A stretch of 54,003 bases of DNA from Rhodocyclaceae bacterium (GTDB taxonomy: Bacteria > Pseudomonadota > Gammaproteobacteria > Burkholderiales > Rhodocyclaceae). The stretch lies in assembly GCA_022072095.1 (NCBI GenBank), contig JAJVIJ010000016.1, positions 1-54,003 of the forward strand. Reading direction: 5' to 3'. Shown piece after piece: positions 18,368 to 25,610 of this stretch. Position 1 is the first letter of the stretch. Each line of letters opens with the position of its first letter. The notes beneath the pieces are model-generated. The model searched no databases, had not been told where the DNA came from, and was given only the letters and a program-made list of their open reading frames with translations. The position numbers and the translations under genes are program-made.

Positions 18368-20011
18368 ATGCAGCGCGAATCGATGGAATATGATGTCGTG
18401 ATCGTCGGCGGCGGACCCGCCGGGCTCGCCGCGGCGATACGCATCAAGGAACTGGCCCAGCAGGCGGGCAAGGAGATCGGCGTCTGCCTGATCGACAAGG
18501 CGTCGGAGATCGGCGCGCACATCCTGTCCGGTGCGGTCATGGACCCGAGGGCGATCACCGAGCTGCTGCCGAACTGGCGCGCGGACGGCGCACCGCTCCA
18601 TACCGAGGTCGGCGAGGACCGCTTCCTGTTCCTCTCCGAGCAGGGCGGGTTCAAGGTACCGAACGCCCTGTTGCCGGACAGTTTTCTGAACCATGGCAAT
18701 TTTGTCGTCAGCCTTGGCGAGGTGGTGCGCTGGCTGGGCACGCAGGCCGAGGCGCTGGGCGTCGAGATCTACCCCGGATTTGCCGGCGCCGAGGTGTTGT
18801 ATGACGAAGGCGGGAGCGTGCGCGGCGTCGCCACCGGCGACATGGGTGTCGGGCGCGACGGCCAACCGACGGATGCCTACCAGCCCGGCATGGAGCTGAT
18901 CGGGCGCTATACCTTGTTCGCGGAGGGCTGCCGCGGCCATCTCGGGCGCCAGCTCGAAGAAAAATTCGATCTGCGCGCGGGCGCCGATCCGCAGACCTAC
19001 GGCATCGGCCTGAAGGAGCTGTGGGAGATCAAGCCCGAGATGCACAAGCCGGGTCTGGTGGTGCATACCGCTGGCTGGCCGCTGGCCAGCGACACCTACG
19101 GTGGCTCCTTCCTGTATCACTGGGGCGAAAATCTGGTTTCGGTGGGCTTCGTCGTCGGTCTGGGCTACAGCAATCCCTATCTGTCGCCGTTCGAGGAGTT
19201 TCAGCGCTACAAGACGCATCCGAAGATCCGGCCGTTCTTCGAGGGCGGCAAGCGCGTGGCCTACGGCGCGCGCGCGATCGCGGCCGGCGGCTTGCAGTCG
19301 CTGCCGAAACTGGTGTTCCCTGGCGGTGCGCTGATCGGTGACGACGCCGGCTTCCTCAATGCTTCGCGCATCAAGGGCTCGCATGCGGCGATCAAGTCCG
19401 GCATGCTGGCCGCCGATGCGGTCGTGGCCGCGCTCGCCGAGGGACGGGCCGGCGACGAGCTGACGGCGTATCCGGAAGCCTTCCGCCAGTCGTGGCTGCA
19501 TCAGGAGCTGCACCGTGCGCGCAACTTCAAGCCGTGGATGAGCAAGGGCCTGTGGCTGGGCGCCTTCATGTATGGCGTCGATCAGAAGCTGCTGGGCGGC
19601 AAGGCGCCCTGGACCCTGCGCAATGCCGCCGATCACACCAAGCTGAAGCCGGCTGCGGAATGCGAGCCGATCAGCTATCCGAAACCGGACGGCGTCATCA
19701 GCTTCGACCGCCTGTCCTCGGTGTTTCTGTCGAACACCAACCACGAGGAAAACCAGCCCTGCCATCTGACGCTGAAGGACCCGTCGGTGCCGGTCGACCA
19801 CAATCTGAAACTCTATGACGCGCCGGAGCAGCGCTATTGCCCGGCCGGGGTGTATGAAATCGTGCGCGAGACCGATGGCAGCAAGCCGCGCCTGCAGATC
19901 AATGCCCAGAACTGCGTGCATTGCAAGACCTGCGACATCAAGGACCCGACGCAGAACATCGTCTGGGTGGTGCCGCAGGGCGGCGAAGGGCCGATCTACG
20001 CGAACATGTAG
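18368..20011 (+). CDS. Electron transfer flavoprotein-ubiquinone oxidoreductase
   Basis: Membrane-associated flavo-iron-sulfur protein that moves electrons from ETF (fed by acyl-CoA dehydrogenases) to ubiquinone. The 547-residue product starts with an FAD fold, YDVVIVGGGPAGLAAAI, followed by GAHILSGAVMDP near residue 50 and the quinone-binding middle domain. It ends in a ferredoxin domain with C516-x2-C519-x2-C522 (NCVHCKTCDIKD) and the canonical tail GGEGPIYANM. Full length for the family. TATAAT at 18312-18317 may be the -10 of its promoter, but no good -35 is seen. Monocistronic, closed by the terminator at 20034-20062. Confidence 0.96.
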   Translation: MQRESMEYDVVIVGGGPAGLAAAIRIKELAQQAGKEIGVCLIDKASEIGAHILSGAVMDPRAITELLPNWRADGAPLHTEVGEDRFLFLSEQGGFKVPNALLPDSFLNHGNFVVSLGEVVRWLGTQAEALGVEIYPGFAGAEVLYDEGGSVRGVATGDMGVGRDGQPTDAYQPGMELIGRYTLFAEGCRGHLGRQLEEKFDLRAGADPQTYGIGLKELWEIKPEMHKPGLVVHTAGWPLASDTYGGSFLYHWGENLVSVGFVVGLGYSNPYLSPFEEFQRYKTHPKIRPFFEGGKRVAYGARAIAAGGLQSLPKLVFPGGALIGDDAGFLNASRIKGSHAAIKSGMLAADAVVAALAEGRAGDELTAYPEAFRQSWLHQELHRARNFKPWMSKGLWLGAFMYGVDQKLLGGKAPWTLRNAADHTKLKPAAECEPISYPKPDGVISFDRLSSVFLSNTNHEENQPCHLTLKDPSVPVDHNLKLYDAPEQRYCPAGVYEIVRETDGSKPRLQINAQNCVHCKTCDIKDPTQNIVWVVPQGGEGPIYANM

Positions 20012-20033
20012 CGGGTGTGGGGGCCTGGAAAAC

Positions 20034-20062
20034 AAAAAAGGGAGGCTGAGCCTCCCTTTTTT
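20034..20062. terminator. Bidirectional intrinsic terminator
   Basis: GGGAGGCT (20040-20047) and AGCCTCCC (20049-20056) form a tight hairpin flanked by A6 on the left and T6 on the right. It works on both strands and separates the convergent ETF-QO and pilin genes. Confidence 0.93.
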
Positions 20063-20078
20063 GCGAGCAGTTGCTGGC

Positions 20079-20549
20079 TTAGCGATTTTCTGTCTTCATG
20101 ATCTTCGGCGGGATGCTATCAGGTGCGACGCCCGTGCAGACGATCTTGGTGCCACTGCCATCGACCACGCACTGTGCATTGTAGACGTAACTACCCACTT
20201 CGGGCGAGCCGGTAAAGTTAATGGTCATCGAACCTGCGGCACCCGTCAGCGTGACGGCGCCACCATATCTGGGGGTAGGCAGTGCATTGATGCCATAGGC
20301 ACCAAGCTCGGCAGCCGCCGCCGAATCGCACAATGTACCGTCCCCGGCATTGGTCTGCATGCACAGGCCTATCGCGGTTTTCAACGCGCTCAGCCCGGCG
20401 ACGTTGTCCGACCATTTCGACTTGGTCACGTAATCCTGGTACTGGGGAATGGCGATGGCCGCCAGGATGCCGATGATGGCGACGACGATCATCAGTTCGA
20501 TCAGCGTGAAGCCTTTCTGCCCGGCTGGCGCCGCATTCATTGCTTGCAT
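20079..20549 (-). CDS. pilA: Type IV pilin major subunit
   Basis: Structural subunit of a type IV pilus. The 156-residue prepilin has a 13-residue leader ending KG, cleaved before [18 protein letters not shown], with the conserved Glu at mature position 5. The hydrophobic helix is followed by an [14 protein letters not shown] segment typical of PilA. Four Cys in the mature globular part (two near residue 80, two in the last 30) can form the loop disulfides. A strong GAAGGAG site precedes the ATG at 20549; an ATG three codons later would give a 10-residue leader. A sigma-54 promoter lies 56 bases upstream. Convergent with ETF-QO across a terminator. Confidence 0.93.
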   Translation of the reverse strand: MQAMNAAPAGQKGFTLIELMIVVAIIGILAAIAIPQYQDYVTKSKWSDNVAGLSALKTAIGLCMQTNAGDGTLCDSAAAAELGAYGINALPTPRYGGAVTLTGAAGSMTINFTGSPEVGSYVYNAQCVVDGSGTKIVCTGVAPDSIPPKIMKTENR

Positions 20550-20604
20550 GGTCCGCTCCTTCAGGAAGTTGGAAATGGGCGCACTCTGCGCTCGGCAAGC
20601 TATC

Positions 20605-20620
20605 GGCAATCGCCGTGCCA
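20605..20620 (-). promoter_or_regulatory. Sigma-54 promoter of the pilin gene
   Basis: Minus-strand TGGCACG, GCGA, TTGCC matches the RpoN -24/-12 consensus in every fixed base, with correct spacing. The transcript would start near 20593, leaving an untranslated leader of about 45 bases. RpoN/PilR control is the known mode for pilA in Pseudomonas and relatives. Confidence 0.85.
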
Positions 20621-20740
20621 GTTTTAGCCTGAATTTATAAGCGACTGATTCATAGGTTAAAAAACATATCATCGACGGCCGGCTGGTCAGACAGTGCTGC
20701 GATCGGGCGCGCGCGTGGCGTCGCTAAGTGACGCATTTCG

Positions 20741-22396
20741 TCAGTGGCGGTCGGTGCCCGCCTGCCAGTCGTAACCGGGAATCTCCGACTCGTCGACGGC
20801 GTCGATCTGCTCGCGGTCGAGAAAGGCGTCGGCGTAGCGCAGATAGACCTTGCGCCGGACGAAGACGTCGAACAGGTCGGGATCGATGTGCCCGTTCAGC
20901 CGGAACTTGCCGAGGATGTGCAAGGCTTCCGAAAGCTTCATCGGCCGCTTGTAGGGGCGATCCTTCGCGGTCAGCGCCTCGAAGATGTCGGCGATGCCCA
21001 TGAGCCGCGCCGGCACCGACATTTCGTCACGGCGCAGCCCTCTGGGATAGCCCTTGCCGTCCATGCGCTCGTGGTGGCCGCCGGCGTATTCCGGCACGTT
21101 CTTCAGGTGCTTGGGCCAGGGCAGGGCCTCGAGCATGCGGATCGTCGACACGATGTGATAGTTGATGATCTCGCGCTCGGCAGCGGTCAGCGTGCCGGCC
21201 GGGATGGTCAGGTTTTCGATCTCCTCGGCGCTGAGGAAATCGCCTTCCCTGCCGTCCGGGCCGCGCCAGCGGTAAGTGGTGGCGATGCGGTGCACACGCT
21301 CGATCTCGTCCTGGCTCATGCGTTCGACGCCGACGTTGGCGTGGTGCAGAAAGGCGCGATCGGCCTCGATGCGTGTGATGCGGTCGGCGAAATGGCGTTC
21401 CAGCTGCGCGATGCGCTCCGGGTCGGGGTGGCCGGCGAGCGCGAGCTTGCCGGCCAGCAGTGCCAGCTCGGCATCGCGCTTGAGGACTTCGAAGCGGGTG
21501 TCGACGAGTTCGATGCGGTCGAAGATGGTCTGTAACTTCGTGCCCTTGTCCACGACATGGACCGGGGTCGTGATCTTGCCGCAGTCGTGCAGCAGGCCGG
21601 CGATCTTCAGTTCGTAGCGGTCGCGCTCGCTCATGCGGAAGCTCGCGAGCGCGCCCGTATCGGTTTCGTGGGCGGCTTCGGCGAGCATCATGGTCAGCGC
21701 CGGCACGCGCGCACAATGCCCGCCGGTATAGGGCGATTTTTCGTCGATGGCGTTGTTGATCAGCGTGATCAGCGATTCGAACAAGGCCTCGAGCTGATCG
21801 ATCAACTGGCGATTGGTCAGCGCCACGGCCGCCTGCGAGGCGAGCGATTCCGCGAGCCGGCGGTCGGACTCCGAGAAGCCGAGCACGGCACCGCTGTGTG
21901 GATCGAGCGCGTTGATCAGCTGCAGCACGCCGATCACCTCGCCTTCGTGGTTTTTCATCGGCACCGTCAGGAAGGATCGGGAGCGGTAGCCGGTCTGGCT
22001 GTCGAAGGCGCGCGTGCCTGAAAAATCGAAGCCCTCCGCGCTGTAGGCGTCAGGAATGTTGACCGTGGTCTGGCCGAGCGCGCTGTAGGCGGCGACCATG
22101 GCGTTGTTGGGGGCGCCCTGCCCGTCGTACAGCGGCAGCGGCGGGAAGCCGATCGGGCGTCCGGTGGTGCCGCCGAGGGCGATGCCGAGCGAGTCGGTGC
22201 GCATGATCTCGAAGCGCAGGCTGCGTCGGTCCTCGCTCACGCGGTAGAGCGTGCCGCCATCGGCGCGGGTGATGGTCTTGGCGGCGACGAGGATGTCTTC
22301 GAGCAGGCGGTCGAGATCGCGCTCGCTGGACAGCGCGGCGCCGATCTTGTTGAGCTCTTCCAGCCTGACGAACAGGTCCTCGAGCTTGTCCATCAT
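20741..22396 (-). CDS. GAF domain HD-GYP phosphodiesterase-like protein
   Basis: Predicted cytosolic c-di-GMP phosphodiesterase with an N-terminal sensor. In the 551 residues, a GAF domain spans about 15-195 and an HD-GYP domain about 205-530. Catalytic features seen: His227, HDCGK (His270-Asp271, with Cys in place of the usual Ile), GGHHERMDGKGYPRGL with His441, His442 and the GYP triad at 449-451, and Asp470 in IADIFEALTAKDRPYK. About 170 residues separate HDxGK from HHE, against roughly 60 in a minimal domain, so an insertion of about 110 residues is present. Seven bases downstream of the GspE-like gene, hence co-transcribed with it. Confidence 0.9.
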   Translation of the reverse strand: MMDKLEDLFVRLEELNKIGAALSSERDLDRLLEDILVAAKTITRADGGTLYRVSEDRRSLRFEIMRTDSLGIALGGTTGRPIGFPPLPLYDGQGAPNNAMVAAYSALGQTTVNIPDAYSAEGFDFSGTRAFDSQTGYRSRSFLTVPMKNHEGEVIGVLQLINALDPHSGAVLGFSESDRRLAESLASQAAVALTNRQLIDQLEALFESLITLINNAIDEKSPYTGGHCARVPALTMMLAEAAHETDTGALASFRMSERDRYELKIAGLLHDCGKITTPVHVVDKGTKLQTIFDRIELVDTRFEVLKRDAELALLAGKLALAGHPDPERIAQLERHFADRITRIEADRAFLHHANVGVERMSQDEIERVHRIATTYRWRGPDGREGDFLSAEEIENLTIPAGTLTAAEREIINYHIVSTIRMLEALPWPKHLKNVPEYAGGHHERMDGKGYPRGLRRDEMSVPARLMGIADIFEALTAKDRPYKRPMKLSEALHILGKFRLNGHIDPDLFDVFVRRKVYLRYADAFLDREQIDAVDESEIPGYDWQAGTDRH

Positions 22397-22403
22397 CGCC
22401 TCT

Positions 22404-24773
22404 TCACTTGATGCATACGGCGCGTACCTGCTTGATGTCGGTGAAGCCGCCCAGCACCTTTTCGATGCCGTCCATCTTCAGCGTGCGCATCCCTTCCGCA
22501 AGTGCGGTGGCCAGCATGAGCGCGACGCGGTCGTGCTCCTGGATGTGTTTCTTGATGGCCGGCGTGCCCAGCATCAGCTCATGCAGGCCGATCCGGCCGC
22601 GATAGCCGGTGTTGCTGCAATCCCCGCAGCCCTTGGCGCGGTAGAGCGTGAACCGGCCATTCTGGGCATGAGCCCGGGTCCAGTCGTCGATCAGTGTTCG
22701 CGTCGCGGCCTCGGGGTCGGCCTTGAACGCGGGCGTCTCGCGCAGTTCCTCGCAGTATTCGCTGGCCAGGTGGCGGATTTCATCGTCGTCGGCGACATAC
22801 GCGGTCTTGCACTGCTTGCACAGACGCTTGGCCAGACGCTGGGCGAGCACGCCGAGCAGCGCGTCGGCGAAATTGAACGGGTCCATGCCCATGTCGAGCA
22901 GGCGCACGATGGACTCCGGCGCACTGTTGGTGTGCAGCGTCGAGAACACCAGGTGGCCGGTGAGCGAGGCTTCGATGCCGATGGTGACGGTTTCCTTGTC
23001 GCGCATCTCGCCGACCATGATCACGTCCGGGTCCGCGCGCAGGAAGGAACGCATGATGGCGGCGAAGTCCAGCCCGGCCTTGCGGTTGATCTGCACTTGG
23101 CGCAGGCCTTTTTGCGTGATCTCGACCGGATCCTCGGCAGTCCAGATTTTCGTTTCCGGCCGGTTGATGTAACCGAGCACCGAGTGCAGCGTCGTGGTCT
23201 TGCCCGAACCGGTGGGGCCGCAGACGAAAAACAGCCCGTAGGGTTTGGTGACGACCGATTTCAACCGCTCCAGATTGTGCGGTGTCAGCCCCAGCTCGTC
23301 GAGCTTGATCGGTTCGCCGGACGCCAGAATGCGCATGACCACATCCTCGACACCGCCGGCCGACGGGACGGTCGCCACACGCAGCTCGATGTCGAGCGGG
23401 CCGTACTTGCGGAACTTGATCTTGCCGTCCTGGGGCTTGCGGCGCTCGGAGATGTCCAGGTCCGACATGATCTTCAGGCGCGTGACCATGGCATTGCGAT
23501 AGCTCGCCGGCACCTCGATGTAGGGCATCAGCGTGCCGTCCTTGCGGAAGCGGATCAGCGTTTTTTCCTTGCCCGGCCGCGGCTCGATGTGGATGTCGGA
23601 GGCACCCTGCTGGTAGGCGTCGACGATGACCTTGTTCACAAGTCTCACGAGTTCGTTGTCGGCGGCGGCGGACAGCTCGTCGCCCAGGCCTTCGATCGCC
23701 TCGTCCTCGGCCTGATCGAGATCGGAGAGCAGGTCGCCGACGCTGGTGGCGTCGGCGTCACGGCCGTAGAACTGATCCAGGGTTTGCGCAAATTCGCGCA
23801 CGGTCGTCACGCGGAAACCGAGCCGGGCCTTGGGGAAGATGTTGTCGACGACGCGCGAGCTGCGGATCTTTTCCGGATCGAGCGCTACCACGATCACGCC
23901 TTCGCTGCCTTCCTCGACCGGAATCCACTGCGCCTCTTCGAGGTAGTCGCGTTTCAGATTGCGGATCAGGTTCATGGGCTTGATCCGGTCCGGCTTGAAC
24001 GGCTCATAGGACACGCCGAAGTACTTGGCGAGCGCCTGCCCGATGGCTTCACGCGTCACCTGGAAATCGCGTTGCAGCACCTCCTCGATGTCCATGCCCT
24101 TGCGCCGCGCCGAGCGCGACGCCAGTTCGAATTCGGCCGCGGAAATGATGGCATCGAGGATCAGATGGTCATACTTCGACTTGATCGGGGGCTGGCTGCG
24201 CGTGCGCTGCTTGAACGCCACGCCCAGCGTCTGCGCGAGGCCGAGCAGACCTTCTTCGGTAAAACTGGAGAAGGCCACACCGGCCTTGTTGTTGATCAGC
24301 TGCACGACGCCCATCAGCTCGTTGCTCTGCGTATCGATGATCGGCGCCACCAGCATCTGCTTGGTGCGATAGCCAGTACGCCGATCGACCTCCTTCAGGA
24401 AGTGGAGTTTGGGCGCGTGACTGGTCAGCTCGGCATCGTCGTAGACATCGCGCAGGTTCAGCAGCCGTCGGTTCAGCGCGACGAAGCCGGCGATGCTTTT
24501 TTCGGTGATCGGCAGCTTCAGATCTCTGAACGAATTGAGCCCGGTCTTGACCTTCGAGACGATGGCCTGACCATCGTCGCTGACCGTATAGATCGTCAGG
24601 CGGTCGGCATTGAAAACTTCCGAAATATCCTGCGACAGCTCGAGGATGATCTCATCGATGTTGCCGGCGCCGTGTATGCGGTTGGTCAGCGTCTGCAGCT
24701 GCTTGAAGAAGGCCAGGCGCGCGCCAACATCGGCATTGGCAGCGCTATCCTTGTTGTCGGCGACGGTACTCAT
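22404..24773 (-). CDS. GAF-GspE/PilB-type secretion ATPase
   Basis: Predicted cytoplasmic hexameric ATPase that powers pilus or pseudopilus extension, with an added sensory domain. The 789-residue order is: GAF domain at about 25-195, GspE N-domain (MshEN-like) at 200-330, ATPase at 365-785. Walker A GPTGSGKTTT is at 519-528, the Asp box TAEDPVE near 546, Walker B-like DPDVIMVGEMRD at 581-592 and the His box STLHTN at 611-616. A zinc tetracysteine CKQC (652, 655) and CGDC (716, 719) completes the core. The GAF domain is not part of standard PilB and suggests direct ligand control. It sits among cAMP and c-di-GMP genes and 2 kb from a pilin. Confidence 0.92.
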   Translation of the reverse strand: MSTVADNKDSAANADVGARLAFFKQLQTLTNRIHGAGNIDEIILELSQDISEVFNADRLTIYTVSDDGQAIVSKVKTGLNSFRDLKLPITEKSIAGFVALNRRLLNLRDVYDDAELTSHAPKLHFLKEVDRRTGYRTKQMLVAPIIDTQSNELMGVVQLINNKAGVAFSSFTEEGLLGLAQTLGVAFKQRTRSQPPIKSKYDHLILDAIISAAEFELASRSARRKGMDIEEVLQRDFQVTREAIGQALAKYFGVSYEPFKPDRIKPMNLIRNLKRDYLEEAQWIPVEEGSEGVIVVALDPEKIRSSRVVDNIFPKARLGFRVTTVREFAQTLDQFYGRDADATSVGDLLSDLDQAEDEAIEGLGDELSAAADNELVRLVNKVIVDAYQQGASDIHIEPRPGKEKTLIRFRKDGTLMPYIEVPASYRNAMVTRLKIMSDLDISERRKPQDGKIKFRKYGPLDIELRVATVPSAGGVEDVVMRILASGEPIKLDELGLTPHNLERLKSVVTKPYGLFFVCGPTGSGKTTTLHSVLGYINRPETKIWTAEDPVEITQKGLRQVQINRKAGLDFAAIMRSFLRADPDVIMVGEMRDKETVTIGIEASLTGHLVFSTLHTNSAPESIVRLLDMGMDPFNFADALLGVLAQRLAKRLCKQCKTAYVADDDEIRHLASEYCEELRETPAFKADPEAATRTLIDDWTRAHAQNGRFTLYRAKGCGDCSNTGYRGRIGLHELMLGTPAIKKHIQEHDRVALMLATALAEGMRTLKMDGIEKVLGGFTDIKQVRAVCIK

Positions 24774-24829
24774 CGATCGCTCACCTCACGAGCGCTAAGC
24801 GACAGGGGCGGGTGCGGCTCCCGCCCATG

Positions 24830-25600
24830 CTACCAGTCGAACACCTGGTCCTGCTTCAACATGCGCGGTGCGCGCGCGCCGAACAGGGTCTGGATCTCGC
24901 GCATGGTCTCATCGCCGCGGCCGGGCTTAAGGTGCGTGATGAAGACCTCCGCGTCGACCTCGAGCTTGCCCAGTTCCTCATGCAGCATGCTCGGGCACAG
25001 GTGCTTGGATACGGTCGCCAGCCTGCGGTCGCGGTTCGAAAACGCCGTTTCGATGATCACATAGCGCACGTTGGGCAGACGATTGACCGCTTGCCACAAT
25101 GCGTCGCAGTGCCCGGTATCGCCCGAGAACACCAGCGTGCCGCGCGGGCCTTCCAGACCGTAGGCAACCGCGGGTACGGTATGGTCCGCTGGCAGCACAT
25201 GGATGCGTCGCCCCTGACCAACGTCCACCGCGTCGCCCACGGTGAGCGATCGAAACGCGAGCATCGGGCGGTCGGCATCCGGTATCTCACTGAAATCGGG
25301 CCATATCGCCCAATTGAATATGTGCCGTTTCAGGATGTTGCGAGTCGGGCGGGTGGCGTGGATGAGCAGCGGCGTGGCGCGGACGTCGCCGACCGTGTCG
25401 ACAATCAATGGCAGACAGGCGATGTGGTCGAGATGCGAATGGGTCACGAAGATATGGTCGATACCTGCGAGTTCGGCTTCGCTGAGATCGCCCACGCCAG
25501 TGCCGGCATCGATCAGTATGTCGGAGTCGACCAGCAGGGACGTGGTCCGCTGATGCGCACCACCAATCCCGCCACTGCATCCCAGAATACGTACGCGCAT
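24830..25600 (-). CDS. Metallo-beta-lactamase-fold cyclic-nucleotide phosphodiesterase (class II type)
   Basis: Predicted cAMP phosphodiesterase. The 256-residue protein has the MBL metal motif THSHLDHIACLP (HxHxDH near residue 54), HVLPADHTVPAVAY, FSGDTGHCDALW (metal-binding Asp) and a late His in FITHLKPGRGDE. The overall pattern (short MBL protein, GCSGG start, THSHLDH) resembles CpdP-like class II 3',5'-cAMP phosphodiesterases. Location supports this: its start is 10 bases after the stop of an adenylate cyclase gene. A hydrolase for another phosphodiester cannot be excluded. Confidence 0.8.
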   Translation of the reverse strand: MRVRILGCSGGIGGAHQRTTSLLVDSDILIDAGTGVGDLSEAELAGIDHIFVTHSHLDHIACLPLIVDTVGDVRATPLLIHATRPTRNILKRHIFNWAIWPDFSEIPDADRPMLAFRSLTVGDAVDVGQGRRIHVLPADHTVPAVAYGLEGPRGTLVFSGDTGHCDALWQAVNRLPNVRYVIIETAFSNRDRRLATVSKHLCPSMLHEELGKLEVDAEVFITHLKPGRGDETMREIQTLFGARAPRMLKQDQVFDW

Positions 25601-25610
25601 GCGGTCGGGC

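Noticed and set aside
22251-25064. Plus-strand open frame of 937 codons
   Set aside because: Antisense to the GAF-GspE gene and beyond; no family pattern, no ribosome-binding site.
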